The notes: generated by a model from the sequence alone, not told the origin. A stretch of DNA of 64,000 nt from Coenobita brevimanus (GCA_032717465.1 JAVRFU010000119.1:147164-211163), one strand, 5' to 3'. Shown: positions 1 through 13,067, numbered from the stretch's first letter. A program made the numbers and translations.

Positions 1-930
1 TCCCGTACATATAAAAGTAAGTCTCATAAGTACACTCTGGTAATTAATCACTTACTCTCCAAACAACGGGACAGCTTTAAGGGATTTCTATCAGGGCTGA
101 ATTTTCTGGGCATAAGAGGTCCACTACATCCTGGTCACTTTAACAGTTCACTTTTAAACTGCCATCTCTCCACCTAGAATGTTGAGCTGTAACTTTATAT
201 TATCACTATAATATGGTGCTAGTCACGAAGAAGTGCTGTGGAAAGGATGTACAGTCGCAGTATTGTCCCTTTCACTGAGCTACGTGAAATAAGCTGTAAA
301 AGGACGAAGATACGAGGCAAGTTTGAATAAATGAACTAAGGCAACTCGTTACCAATCCATTTTGCAACTTGATATTCTTTTGCCTGGGACTTGCCGTTAA
401 TCTTTTTGAATAATGGCGCAGGTTATATAAAGACCACGAGTATATACCGTACTACATGCAGATGTACACTGGAAAGGAAGGGGGGCTTCATTTGTCTCGA
501 AAGAGGACCTTCTTACTGGAACTGCTGGGCATCAAAGAAGAAATGTGAAGTATGCAAAAAAGGTTGCATTGCAGTACTGGAAGAGGAGGAGGAGGAGGAG
601 GAGGAGGAGGAGGAGGAGGAATTACATAGGAATTACATAGGAAAGCAAACAGCAACAGACTTTATGGTCCTTTCGAGGCTGCTTGTTACAGAGAAAACTA
701 TGACTACAAGATCTAACTCTACATGCTGAAGGATAAGGATAATAAAGCAAGAAGGCTCCCCCCACCACCAAACCCTCCAGGAAAAAGTGAGAAAAACCAC
801 CATGCAGCATGGAAAAACTGACATGGAAATTTCATAGGAAATACTGGAAAGGAAAAGTCACATTCTATAATACTTTGTCTATAAACTACCCGATTGAGTA
901 ACCTGAAAGAGAAAGTAATCAAATAAACTA
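1..930. other. No gene recognised
   Basis: Mixed-composition sequence with no open frame resembling a known protein. The only distinct structure is an (AGG)n tract at 582-620, which supplies the Glu run in a short open frame that I do not regard as a gene. Confidence 0.6.
582..620. repeat. (AGG)n microsatellite
   Basis: Nearly perfect GAG/AGG trinucleotide run of about 13 units. Confidence 0.95.
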
Positions 931-934
931 ATAG

Positions 935-2165
935 TTACGACATGACATTATAAACCGGTACATTGAGTTTATGGGAAGTCTGTGGACATAACGTGGAAAC
1001 TACACACTGCACAGGGTGTATGTTTAGCTGTGGTGCGGCAGCCTTGCCTGGCGCTTTTTAGAGAGGCAGCAGTCAATCAGGCCCTAGCTCCGTTCACTCC
1101 ACTGAGACAAGGAACTCTCCCATGTGGGACAAGTACACAAGTTTCATCCTGAAGCAGTGATCCCTGGTACATTAAAAAAATCCCGATGGTGGTCACTTGT
1201 GATCCACAGCCCATCACAGGTCGAAAGTAAGAGTAGTGACCGTTTACTCCGGGCTATCTGTGCATATCCTAATCTGTGCTTATATTACTTTCTTTGCATT
1301 AGGGAGATTGAAAAATGTGTAAGACGGGTGTCTTAGACAAAATGGGACTGCACAGTGCACAGTGTGGATGCGCAATGCACAGAGTGGATGTTTAGGGGTG
1401 GTGCAGCAGCCTTGCCTGGCGCTTTTAGGGAGGCAGCAGTCAATCAGGCCCTAGCTCCGTTCACTCAACCGAGACAAGGAACTCTCCCATGTGGGACAAG
1501 TACACAAGTTTCATCCTGAAGCAGTGACCCCTGGTACATTAAAAAAATCCCGATGGTGGTCACTTGACTAACAGGGACCCTCAGTGATCCACAGCCCATT
1601 ACAGGTCGAAAGTAAGAGTAGTGACCGTTAACTTAGGGTTATCTGTGCAGATCCTAATCTGTGCTTACTGTATATTTTCTCATTTGCATTGAGTAAATCA
1701 AAAAATGTATAATGACGTGACACGACGCTATGTTAAGTTTATGGGGTGTCCTGTAGACACGAGGGGACTGCACAGTGTGGATGTTTAGGGGTGGTGCGGC
1801 AGCCTTGCCTGGCGCTTTTAAGGTAGGCAGCAGTCAATCAGACCCTAGCTCCGTTCACTCCACTGGGACAAGGAACTCTCCCATGTGGGACAAGTACACA
1901 AGTTTCATCCTGAAGCAGTGACCCCTGGTACATTAAAAAAATCCCGATGGTAGTCACTTGGCTAACATGGACCCTCAGTGATCCACAGCCCATCACAGGT
2001 CAAAAGTAAGAGTAGTGACCGTTAACTCAGGGCTATCTGTGCAGATCCTAATCTGTGCTTATATTACTTTATTTGCATTGAATAAATTGAAAAATGTATA
2101 ATGACGTGAGGCAACACTATGTACGGGTACGTTGTTTACGGGGTGTCTTGTAGACAAAAGGGGAA
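935..2165. repeat. Three tandem copies of a ~370-390 bp unit
   Basis: The marker TGGTGCRGCAGCCTTGCC starts near 1031, 1400 and 1792, giving spacings of 369 and 392 bp. Each unit also carries CCTAGCTCCGTTCACTC, a GTGGGACAAGTACACAAG block and a TGATCCACAGCCCAT block. Copies differ by small indels and substitutions: copy 1 lacks the short block before TGATCCACAGC that copies 2 and 3 have. No coding potential was recognised. It could be a small satellite or a locally amplified dispersed repeat. Confidence 0.9.
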
Positions 2166-2218
2166 TGAATTTACACGTAGCTATAAAAACAAGTCATTCG
2201 GACAGAAACAGAGGCAAG

Positions 2219-2334
2219 AGGAGGAGGAGGAGGAGGAGGAGGAAAAAGGAAGAGACGCAATGGAAGACAATGTACGAAAGTAACTGGAAGGAAATTTGAA
2301 TAACGTGCTACAAATTCAAATAGCGCCATGAAAA

Positions 2335-2377
<43 letters not shown>
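2219..2377. repeat. (AGG)n (2219-2242) and (AC)n (2341-2377) microsatellites
   Basis: Two simple repeats about 100 bp apart. The sequence between them is not recognised. Confidence 0.95.
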
Positions 2378-2378
<1 letters not shown>

Positions 2379-2932
2379 GAAAACGAAGATCACGACGCCA
2401 CACAACAAACACAAGACTCTCTCACAAGGACCACCGCTGGGCCAGACAAAGGCAGAAGATCCAGGTACCTGAACCAAAGTGAGGTGTAATCAGCAAGGAA
2501 AGAATATCAGTCACCTTGCTAACATCTCTCTCACCTCAGGAATTGCAGGCTTTCATTCTTTCTTTCCACCTTCTCATGACGGAGAAACCAAGAGGCCTTA
2601 CGATAACTCCAGTAGATATGTAGTGATGGGAGAAGAAGGCCACTTGTATGAGAGAGAGAAAAAAATGGAACAGGGAAGGACCGCAGGAGGTATCATGACT
2701 CTCACTCTCTCTCTCTCTCTCAGCACCCACATTAACCCCGCCACTGTGAGGGGTGAGAGGCATCATCCTGGTGAACAATTACTCAGTTACTTAATATCCT
2801 CTGCCTTACCCTTGACTCTAACCTGGTGACCTCTTCTTACCACTTTATATGGCTTTGTTGTTTTGTTTAATTGGTTCCCCACAGAGACCAATTTGTACAG
2901 TGGCAATGGTCAGGTGATAGGATGATGGATGG

Positions 2933-2974
2933 TGTGTGTGTGTGTGTGTGTGTGTGCGTGTGTGTGTGTGTGTG
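2933..2974. repeat. (GT)n microsatellite
   Basis: Alternating GT with one GC interruption near its middle. Confidence 0.95.
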
Positions 2975-3029
2975 ACAGCGAGGGACGCCACTATTTTCAA
3001 GAGGTGTTGAGAATAATTGCCTGGTAGAT

Positions 3030-3464
3030 AGGATAGGTCAGTTTCAAGGAGAGTAGAGGAGAGATAGTTAAAGGAGAGAAAGAGAGCAAAAAGAGAGGGA
3101 TGGAGGAGTGGGAGAGAAAGAGAACACAAAGAAAGGGAGGGAGGAGTGGAAGAGAAAAAGGAGAAAAGGGAGGTGAGAGAAGGAAAGAGAGGAGACTAGA
3201 AAATGGAAAATTCAGAGGAGGATTAGAGGACAGACACAGAGGAAAAGGTTTGGAGAATGTTAAGGAAAATGTAATATGTAATGAAGAAGTGTTACATATT
3301 AAGGGCTGAGGATGTACAGCATACAGTGGATAAAAATGAGAGGACACTATCGCCCCTTAAAAAGAAAGAAAGAAAAAAAAAGTGGGAGTGAAACTGGCAA
3401 ACAAGGAAGGTAAGTGAGGAAAATGAATTACGAAAAAATTGAAAGGGCTTACATGAAACGTAGC

Positions 3465-3515
<51 letters not shown>

Positions 3516-3890
3516 AAGCAGAAGGGTGAAAAAGGAGGCTGACAGAAAAGGAGAAGGAGAAAAAGAAAAGGGGGAAGCGGAAAGGAAGATGCTAGAGGAA
3601 TAAGAAAATGAAAGAAGAGGGGAAGAAGAATTAGCAAAAAGGGAAAAGAAGGGAAGAGTGGGAACGAAAAAGAAAAAGTGAGGGAAAATGGAAGATGGAA
3701 AGAATATGGGAAGTCGAAGAGAGGGTGAGGAAAAGAGAAAAAAAAAAGGAGGAGAGGAAACGAAATAAGACACGGAAATGGCAAAGAGGGAAAGAAAAAG
3801 GGAGACGACTGAAAACAGCGAGGAAACGAAGGGCGAGATGGGGAAGGGAAGGGAGGGAAGAGTGGAAGAGATAAGGAAGTGTAGGTGTTA
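3030..3890. repeat. Polypurine tract with embedded (AG)n
   Basis: About 860 bp in which the + strand is overwhelmingly A and G, with a perfect (AG)n core at about 3470-3511. Open frames on the minus strand are Ser/Phe/Leu-rich low-complexity translations of the tract, not genes. Confidence 0.85.
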
Positions 3891-3936
3891 ATATGTTTCT
3901 AGCTCGTGGCGGAGCCCTTTATGGGACAAACAAAAT

Positions 3937-3937
<1 letters not shown>

Positions 3938-4035
<98 letters not shown>

Positions 4036-4064
4036 CACCTCCTCTCTCTCTCTCTCTCTCTCTC
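3938..4064. repeat. (CA)n followed by (TC)n compound microsatellite
   Basis: A perfect (CA)n of about 46 units to 4030, a short linker, then (TC)n at 4042-4064. Confidence 0.97.
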
Positions 4065-4139
4065 ATGGCCCCTAAAAGGCAAAAGATAAAGCGCTTATCT
4101 TTGAGGGTTAGCCGCAGATGCTAAGATATCTATATACCC

Positions 4140-4464
4140 TTGTCTGGCCTCTTCCAGCTTAATTAACCTCTCCAGCTCTCCTCAATTTTTCTCTCCAGCT
4201 CTCCTCCATCTTTCTCTCCAGCTCTCCTCTCTCTTCCTCGTTGCCTCTATCTCTCCAGCTCTACTCCATCTTTCCAGCTCTCCTCCATCTTTCTCTCCAA
4301 CTCTCTTCCATCATTCTCGTTGTCTCTTTCTCTCCAGCTCATTCTCTTGATCATTCTTCCAGCTCTCTCTCTTTCTCTCTCTCTCTCTCTAATTCATTCT
4401 CTTCATCATTCTTTCATCTTTTGCATCCACAGTTTTTCCCATTCACTTTCCTCCATCATTTCCT

Positions 4465-4516
<52 letters not shown>

Positions 4517-4770
4517 CCATTCATTTATCTTTTCCATCCACTTTTTACTCATTTTCTTTCCTCCACCATTTTCAATCTCCCCCCACCCTCTCTCTCTCAT
4601 CAAGCTTTTAACCCAGTCTCTTCCCCGTATCTTCCTTCCATAATTTTTAAATCAATCTGAGTGTCCATTCTCTTCCCAAACTATTTTACGCATTTTCTCT
4701 TCCACTTCTCTCCGTTCACTTACTTCCCATTCTTATTCTTCAAGTTTATTTTATCAGCCTACTTTTACCC
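4140..4770. repeat. Polypyrimidine tract with CTCCAGCTCTCCTC subrepeats
   Basis: The + strand is mostly C and T. A degenerate ~20-25 bp subrepeat containing CTCTCCAGCTCTCCTC recurs between 4160 and 4345, followed by (TC)n at about 4469-4514. It mirrors the polypurine tract at 3030-3890 on the opposite strand. Confidence 0.85.
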
Positions 4771-4811
4771 AGCCTCAGCGTGTCAAGTCAACACTGAAGG
4801 AATAACGTCAT

Positions 4812-5068
4812 GATACCGGTGGTGATGGTGTGGTGATACTGGTGGTGATAGTGTGGTGATACTGGTGGTGATAGTGTGGTGATACTGGTTGTGATAGTGT
4901 GGTGATACTGGTTGTGATAGTGTGGTGATACTGGTGGTGAGTGTGTGGTGATACTGGTGGTGATAGTGTGGTGATACTGGTGGTGATAGTGTGGTGATAC
5001 TGGTGGTGAAAGAGTGGTGATACTGGTGGTGAAAGTGTGGTGATACTGGTGGTGATAGTGTGGTGTTA
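4812..5068. repeat. 23-bp minisatellite, ~11 copies
   Basis: The unit is GATACTGGTGGTGATAGTG plus TGGT. Starts at 4835, 4858 and 4881 confirm the 23-bp period. Because 23 is not a multiple of three, the minus-strand open frame across it repeats every 23 residues, the expected by-product of an untranslated minisatellite. Confidence 0.95.
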
Positions 5069-5079
5069 CACATGGTGAT

Positions 5080-6190
5080 AGTTGTTAATTATGCCCAAAT
5101 ACGTACCCAGGCAACGCTTCTTCGCCCGCAAATTCCACTCAGCTTTATAACGAGTCGGCGAGATAACAGTGTTGTGCTGTTAAGCCTGTTTTATGACCTA
5201 CCACTGCCAGGGAAACACTCTGGCTTTTTTGGCTGCGTAAAATGTTTGGTGGAGGAACTGCTACACGCCCACACCCAGCAACTGTATCTCCCTCAGCCTC
5301 TATTCCAGTTCATCACCTCTCCTTCCAACCTTCTTCTCTTCTATGCTCCAACGCTTTACTCATTCCCCTCATTCCCAGTCTTCCTCTCCTGCATCCTCCT
5401 TCACATCCTCCCCACCGTACCTTCCACCTCTCTTTCTGAACCCTAATTGTTTTAAACTGGCCTCCATCACAGTGTTCACCATGTACTCGTATATCAGTCA
5501 ACACACCGGTGAACATTTTTATGTACAAAGACACGCTGGAGTTGAACAATAAGTTAAGTTGCAAAACTATAGATTCTCTCTCTCTCTCTCTTTTCTCGAA
5601 GAGCAACTCTTTTATCACTGTATCATCATCCGTGCTTGCGTCTTCTCTCTTAATGTCTCTTCCCCTTTCCTCTCACAGTGAGCCCCTCACCGTCCTCCCT
5701 CTTCGAATCTTTGTGCTTTCTAGTGGTTTATTATCAGTTCCCCCTCACCAGCAATGCAAAATTATCTCTTACTGCCTCGTCAGTACCCAAACCACGTTCA
5801 CCACGGTAACTGAAGCTGGGGAAAATTAGGCCATTCAAACTTTCCGATCCAATTAAGCTTTTCTGATCGAAATGGCTGATTATTGTTCAAGGTAACGTTT
5901 CTTATGTTTATGACCGGGGCTGAAATGATACCAAATGTTATTGCCTCACTGTACGACAAGAGTTCAAGGCGATAATCCTGTAGTATATTATGACATGTAA
6001 TGGATGCTGATAGAGGCTGTGACCAAATCTGACCTTGTATCAGCCCGGGAGGTCTAATTTGAGATGCTGCAGTAATGAGAGAGGCGGATTATACTCGGAA
6101 AGCACCATTAGCAAATTATTCGTGCATTCTGTTTCTGCCTTTACTGAACTTAATGGACTCTCAAGTATGTTCCCTGGTGTGTTATAAAAC
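5080..6190. other. No gene recognised
   Basis: Contains a pyrimidine-rich stretch (5280-5440) and a short (TC)n near 5575-5591. Nothing else was recognised on either strand. Confidence 0.55.
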
Positions 6191-6212
6191 CACATCACAT
6201 CATCAACCGAAA

Positions 6213-6362
6213 GGGGTGGGGGGGCCACCCCTTAACTCTCCAGGGGTCGGCGCTCCCACCGGAAGGGAGGCGAAGGCAAAGCCCCCCCGGGGGGGTCCGG
6301 GGAGCGGCGCCTCCACCCCGGGAAGGACGGGGGGGCCGCGGGTCGGCGGCTTGGGGAGGCCG
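6213..6362. other. GC-rich island with C7G7 palindrome
   Basis: About 150 bp of extreme G+C in an otherwise AT-leaning window. It contains the self-complementary 14-mer CCCCCCCGGGGGGG at 6282-6295, directly followed by TCCGGGGAGCGGCGCC. Purine runs on either side can form further hairpin pairs. It abuts a GACCTTGACC-type dispersed repeat. Its origin is not recognised. It could be a dispersed GC-rich hairpin element or a foreign fragment. Confidence 0.6.
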
Positions 6363-6601
6363 GAAGATTTTGGCCATATCTTGATAGCCTACCCTGAAGG
6401 TTTCATGTTGATAGCTCAAGCCGTTCATGAGATACACTGGAATTAAAGGCGGGCAATAAAAACTAATTGGCCTTTGACAGCCACGTTGGTGACTTTGACC
6501 TTGACCCCGATTGCCCATTTTCTAACTCCAAGGTTTTGGCCATATTTTGATGCCCTGAGGGTTTCACGTTCACAGCGAAGCCGTTCATTAGATATAATGG
6601 G

Positions 6602-6603
<2 letters not shown>
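6363..6603 (+). repeat. Dispersed repeat with GACCTTGACCC core, two subunits
   Basis: Two related subunits share TTTTGGCCATATYTTGAT, GGTTTCA and GCCGTTCAT motifs, at 6370-6441 and 6534-6601. Between them lies GTGACTTTGACCTTGACCCC. Such GACCTTGACC repeats are widespread in marine invertebrate genomes. An oppositely oriented relative lies at 10195-10500. Confidence 0.6.

Positions 6604-6646
<43 letters not shown>
6604..6646. repeat. (CA)n microsatellite
   Basis: Perfect CA run of about 21 units. Confidence 0.97.
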
Positions 6647-6647
<1 letters not shown>

Positions 6648-6879
6648 ATTTCCTCATAACAATACAAAAGTCTCTGGTGACAAAACAACCTGTCCCCTTC
6701 CCCTGTTGCGAGCACTACTGTTAACCTGGATGGCAGTGGTGTTGGCCTGACCGGTGAAACAATACCCCCTCCCTCATCACTGTTTGCTGACGTAACACAC
6801 ACACAGACACATGAGGAGTGGATGTGTGTTTGGAGTGCTTCTGCTCTGTCTGGTGTTGTTTGGCGCGCGCGTGGGTGCG

Positions 6880-8118
<1,239 letters not shown>

Positions 8119-8127
8119 ACACACACA

Positions 8128-8170
<43 letters not shown>
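8119..8170. repeat. (CA)n/(CT)n compound microsatellite
   Basis: A short CA run followed by CT units with one interruption. Confidence 0.95.
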
Positions 8171-8194
8171 AGGCAATGAATACTCTAAGCACCA

Positions 8195-8290
8195 CAAGGA
8201 TGGAATGAAGGGGCAGCCAGGATCAAAATCACATAGCCAAGACCACTCAGCTACGGTAACAGGTGACTGGCTAGTGGCACCCGCGGTCAA
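8195..8290 (-). repeat. tRNA-like SINE head fragment
   Basis: On the minus strand the segment contains an A-box-like GTAGCTGAGTGGTC and a degenerate B-box-like region (GATTTTGATCC). The arms do not fold into a functional tRNA. It is best read as a decayed tRNA-derived SINE head. Confidence is low because only the box signals are visible. Confidence 0.35.
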
Positions 8291-8984
8291 ATGTACCTAA
8301 TTAACAGAGTGACTCAATGGATGATACTGCGCAGAATGGTACTGATACAGAGCTCGTAGTCATGTTATACACGGTGTATATTTAGGAATGTGGATTAGGC
8401 CTTTGTTAACAGAGGGTGTTTGGGGTGTCACAGTGTGTTAATGTGGGTTAACGGTGGGTATTTAGGTGGTATTGATTTAGGCGATGGTGTTAATTTTGGG
8501 TAAGGAAGGGCGTATACTGAAGGGCGCCACTAAATCTTCCCCTTTTCACCCCGTACTGCACCGGCTCTTTGCACATACTGAGAAACAGGTTCATGCTGAG
8601 TGCCCAATCACCTCGCCCCTTGCCTCATGTGAAGTTCTGCACTGGAGAAATGTTAAGACAGAGATGGTTTACTGTATGCAAGCAATTATGTTATGTGGGA
8701 GAGACGGGCGTTGATGGCCTGCTTATCAAAATACTATCAACCTTTCCTTCAAAGGCCACACTTCTTAACACAGCCACTCCTAACATTCACAACAAACTTA
8801 ACACACCCTACGTTAAAGTGTCAGCTGTGAAGTTGACGAGTCTGAGAGTAACCAAAGGAAAGAATTATTACGAAAAAATTCGAAGGATGACGTGCGTGTA
8901 GTGATGCTGGGTATGTTGATGGCACTAATGCCAGTGTGCAGTGTGGTGATTATGTCACCAGCCCTGAGGTACAAGACAGAATGA

Positions 8985-9115
8985 TGATGATCCATTGTGA
9001 CAAGTGGAAATGTTGGGGGGGATAGAGCCACTGGTCAGAGACTGAGTTCTTTATTTACTCTAACGTTTCTGACTACACAGAATCCATCTTCGAGAGTTTG
9101 AGGAAGAAATGACAG
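8985..9115 (-). repeat. Dispersed repeat with CGAAGATGG / GAAACGTT hairpin (copy 1)
   Basis: Homologous to 23405-23600. It shares ACAAGTGGAAMTGTTGG, a GAGTTCTTTATT-like block and, read on the minus strand, TCGAAGATGGATTCTGTG followed by CAGAAACGTTA. The order (C)TGAAGAT...GAAAC resembles the conserved core of the hammerhead-like ribozymes found in Penelope-like elements. This copy has lost the first core bases. Confidence 0.5.
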
Positions 9116-10097
9116 GGCCTGGACGTTTGTATCTCTGGAAATTCCCTCCTCATTCTCAGGTCGCAGCCTGACTGGGTATCTCTAGGAAAGTTCCGTCGTC
9201 CTACCCCACCTTGATTGCGACACTGGTGCTACCCTTGCTTTATATCTACTTCGGCTACAAACTTTCTCCCTGTGGTTAGTTATACTTTTTACACAAATAT
9301 GCACTGCTTCAAACCTTTTTTTTATTTGTTTATTCAGATTTTTTTCAGTGACTTATTTCTTCCCACTTGGGCAAATGATTATGTTGATCCAAGTGTAACA
9401 CTAAGGAATCAGATACTCTATAACACCGTACATCTGCCCTATCCTTGTATCTCTCTCTCTCTCCACACACAAGGCAAGCAGCAAAATCACAGGAAACCAT
9501 ATGGTGGTCCTGTTCTGATGGTCTGAACGCATTTTTCATCTCATACATTTTTAATCCAAACATTAACTCTCACTATTTGGGGGAAATACAAACACGCCTC
9601 TGTACAAACAGACAGATACACACTCCGGCCAAAATATATACCCATTTTTACATGCTCAAAAACGAACACACACACACACACACACACACGCTGTCTCATG
9701 TACACATACTCACGACACAGACACAAACTCTGCACAGGTATATTTTACAGTATGTAGAGACAAAAATTCTAAAACATACATTCCTTTCCCTGGCCCACGA
9801 TCCTCCTACTCCCACACAGGCAAACTGCTGAATCGGAAAAAAGGAAACTCAACTGAAACCTTACCAAATCAAAGAGACAAAGAGCGAGGTCCTCATCAAA
9901 ACCAACACAGGGCGACCTGCCTGCCTCTCTCTCCAAACTACACCGCCACAAAAAATCTCCCCCTCCACACCATCCCCCATCCCTCCCCCTCCCTCCCTCC
10001 TCCAGACTCCGAGAGGGGCCTCAGTGTCAACAAAAGGGCCGCTCCGGGTCACAGGCACACAGTTCGTCACTCCTGATTTTATCGCGAACTGTTGGGG

Positions 10098-10098
<1 letters not shown>

Positions 10099-10160
<62 letters not shown>
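10099..10160. repeat. (GT)n microsatellite
   Basis: Near-perfect GT run of about 30 units. Confidence 0.97.
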
Positions 10161-10163
<3 letters not shown>

Positions 10164-10194
10164 AGTGTAACTCAAACAGTTTTAACTTACTTTA

Positions 10195-10500
10195 AGACTT
10201 GGCAGGAGGACTAAGGATCAGTCATGGGATTAGTGATTTGATTTTGAGAACAGCTGGTCGAAGGTCAAGGTCATTGTTCAAGGTGAAATGGCTGCCCTAT
10301 TACTCAAACAGCTTTGATTCCATCTAAATTAATTAAACCTGAGAGTTAGCCCAAGCCAAAGGACACAGAGCATGGCCTACTAAAAGACTTTTCATCCAAT
10401 TTAGGCCAAACTTGGTGGGAGAGTTTAGGGTCAAGCTAGAATGAAGTAATTCAATTTTGACATCAGTTGGTCAGAGGTCAAGGTCACAGGGCAAGATGTC
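10195..10500 (-). repeat. GGTCAAGGTCA dispersed repeat, two tandem units
   Basis: GYTGGTCRRAGGTCAAGGTCA occurs at about 10252 and 10472 with shared flanks (TTTTGA..TCAG/CAG, CAAACAGCTTTGATTCC). The period is about 220 bp. It is a relative of 6363-6603 in opposite orientation. Confidence 0.7.
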
Positions 10501-10559
10501 TTTAGTCCGTTTGTAGGTGCTTCTGTTTCTCTCTTCTATATCTGTTCTCCTTTTCTCTG

Positions 10560-10830
10560 TCCATTATTCTATCCACTTATGTTTCTTTCTATCTGTACAA
10601 AAGAATCGACTAACAATTATCTCATGGTATCTAATGACCGGTTCAATCCATTATTATCCTGCTCACGGATAATCGTGTCATTCCAATATTAATTTTCTCA
10701 CCGTATTTAATAATCATCCCCTTCCATTATTAAATTTCTCACTATATTTAACAGACATTCCTCTTCATTACTGATTTTCTCACATAAATAAATAAATGTA
10801 CAATACCCTTCCATTATCAAATTTCTCAAA
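10560..10830. repeat. Degenerate AT-rich tandem repeat (~50 bp)
   Basis: Recurring TTCCATTATTAAATTTCTCA-like blocks followed by CTATATTTAA-like blocks, at about 10640, 10720, 10765 and 10808. Confidence 0.55.
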
Positions 10831-11139
10831 GTAAACTATAAGCATGGCAGAAGTTTCACAGTGCTTTCGCTTCTGTTATGTCGTGTTTTCCGCTACTTCC
10901 TTACTATTCACAAGTTCTTCAAGTCAGCTGCCAGCTAATTAAGGGCCAATACTCCCTTATATGGATGACACAGTATCAGGAACCCTATCCTACACAACGT
11001 TACAAAGGTCACACAACATCGGCAATCATACCCAGCCAGTAAAAACCCTCTACAAATTGGACAATGGCTATTACAGTTGCCACAAGCACAACTGTTATGG
11101 ATAATGGTAAATAACATCAGAGGAAGCGATAAGGAAGAG

Positions 11140-11440
11140 TTTATATGATGATTCAAAACAGCGGGGACCCAGGCTGGATAGAGGCAGTATGTATGTCTCG
11201 CTTGATAATGGCAGAGTTCCGCCTTATAATCCACAGGTTATATGATGATTTAAAAAAATGGGGACTCAGGCAGGATAGCAGCAGTATAAATGTTTCGTTG
11301 TTTGATAATGGCAATGGGTTCAGGATTAGAGTCAATAGTTCATATGGTCATTCAGAACAGCGGGGACTCAGGCAGGATAGCAGTAGAAATATCTCGTTGT
11401 TTAATAATGGCAATGAGATCACCCTTAGAGTTCACTGCTG
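11140..11440 (+). repeat. ~98-bp tandem repeat, three copies
   Basis: Copies begin near 11141, 11239 and 11339 with TTATATGATGATTYAAAA-like starts, then GGGGACYCAGGCWGGATAG and GATAATGGCA. Copies are clearly related but diverged. The open frames across them are repeat translations. Confidence 0.85.
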
Positions 11441-11459
11441 GTCCATGTTTACCAGCGCA

Positions 11460-11710
11460 AAACTAATCATACTGGCCGGTGGGAGGGGCTTGATCAGTCA
11501 TGACTACAGTATCATTAGAGTCGCAGTGAAGAAAATAATTTGAGGTCCACCTGAGAAACTATAAATTATACTACAGGACAAACTTAATAATAATGTCGAC
11601 TGGAAGAGGCCTGGCCAGTTAACACCACCGAATCATTTGTGTCAGCCCACAGAAAATAATTCGAGATCCACCAAAGACGCTGTTAAAATGCTTGCCGATA
11701 TCTTGCCACT
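11460..11710 (+). repeat. ~127-bp tandem repeat, two copies
   Basis: Shared blocks are TNACTGGAAGAGGCYTGRYCAGT (approximate), GAAAATAATTYGAG and ATCCACC/GTCCACC. The second copy starts about 127 bp after the first. Confidence 0.6.
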
Positions 11711-11999
11711 AGGATCAGGCACCGAGGTTAAGCTAAATAATATAACTCGATTCACTTACAGAGGTCACTGCTAAGCTGAATAAAAGTGTACAGTGGTAGT
11801 AAGATTTTAGAAACAGTAAGTGAAGTGAAAGGGCTAATGGAGACTGGTTCTAACCCTTAACTCCCAGAGGTTTCAAATTAAGCCAAATAATATCAGCTGG
11901 AGGTAGCAAGAATATAATCTAACTAAACGTGATTGCACCGAGAATAATGAAAAGCATCCCGATAATTTGCCCCAATAACAACCATATAAGGTCGGGGAA

Positions 12000-12335
12000 G
12001 TATTTTTATCTGGTCTGGCTCTCTCTTGCACAGTATCACCTTGCCGCTCCGTTTCATGATTGTCAGAGGAATAGTACTATCCTTTTATTATGTTTGGCCA
12101 CCACCGTATCATCTAATCACTCGAGTAATAATCATGCCATTTGAATATTCCTCTCATATCTGTCTTACCCAGCGTTGTGCATATGCTGGATCTTATCACA
12201 TCACCACCCGTGCAATAATCATGTCAGTGCAATATTACTCTTTTATCTCTCTCGCCTGTACCGTATCACCTCAACACCCATGTAATAATTATGTCAATGG
12301 AATATTACTCTCTCTATCTGGACTCCACCCAGTCA
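12000..12335 (+). repeat. ~80-bp degenerate tandem repeat, 3-4 copies
   Basis: Recurring ACCGTATCACCTCA / ACAGTATCACCTTG blocks followed by AATAATNATGTCA and ATTACTCT blocks. A related block near 10650-10700 suggests the family once extended across this interval. Confidence 0.6.
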
Positions 12336-12536
12336 TTAGCTGGGGTACAAGCTTTAAGGGTGGACTGTGTTTCTGTACTTGGTGCTGGGGGCTGGACAGG
12401 GAAGAGGTGTTTGTATACTACGTCCTGGGGGGCGGGTTAACAATATTACTGGTGCAGGTTGGAGGTGTTTTTATATAGGTGTTGGGGGCCTGGTCCGGGT
12501 TGGGGGTGCCTCTATACTCTAGTTCTTTCATCTTAA

Positions 12537-12745
12537 TCTGGCCCAGATTCTTGTCCTTTTGCATCTTAGGCTACTTCTCGTTGCTCAGTGACAGAAAAAG
12601 ACAATGCTACGGCTCTACAACCCTTCCATAGCACTTGTACCCAACCAACATCATGTTCCAATGTTAATCTACTGTTACAAACTGGCATTCAAGATGGAGA
12701 GATGGCAATTATAGGCCAGCTCAGAGTAAAAAGGTTATAGCTGCT
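12537..12745 (+). repeat. Dispersed repeat A, copy 1
   Basis: Aligns by eye with 33757-33945 in the same orientation. Shared blocks include GTCCTTTTGCA, AGATGATGCTACGG-like, CCTTTCCATAGCACTT and GGWGGAGAGATGG..ATTWTAGGCCA. It is a diverged interspersed repeat of unknown class. Confidence 0.8.
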
Positions 12746-13067
12746 GGGGGTCGGTTCCAACATAACTGGTGCAGGTAGGAGTTATTTCTGTACTACATGC
12801 TGGGATTTCGGTTTACAAAATAACTGGTGCAGACACAGAGCAACACCAAAGCACAGTCGTCAACATAACTTTATTAATATGAAGAGGTGTTATGAGACTA
12901 GAAAATTTTTTTGCCCCTGATTTTCAGTCCTTAAAAAAGGCACAGAAGCTAGTCATCACTTGGTAGTTGTTACCAGGCGGCAGAATGGCTCTACCTTACT
13001 AAGGTCACGCAGGTGACAAAAGGAGGCCACGTGTACAGACTGTGGGATGGAACTGAGATTTTCGAAG

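Noticed and set aside
3357..4660. Long Ser/Leu/Phe-rich open frames
   Set aside because: Translations of polypurine/polypyrimidine and (CT)n tracts.
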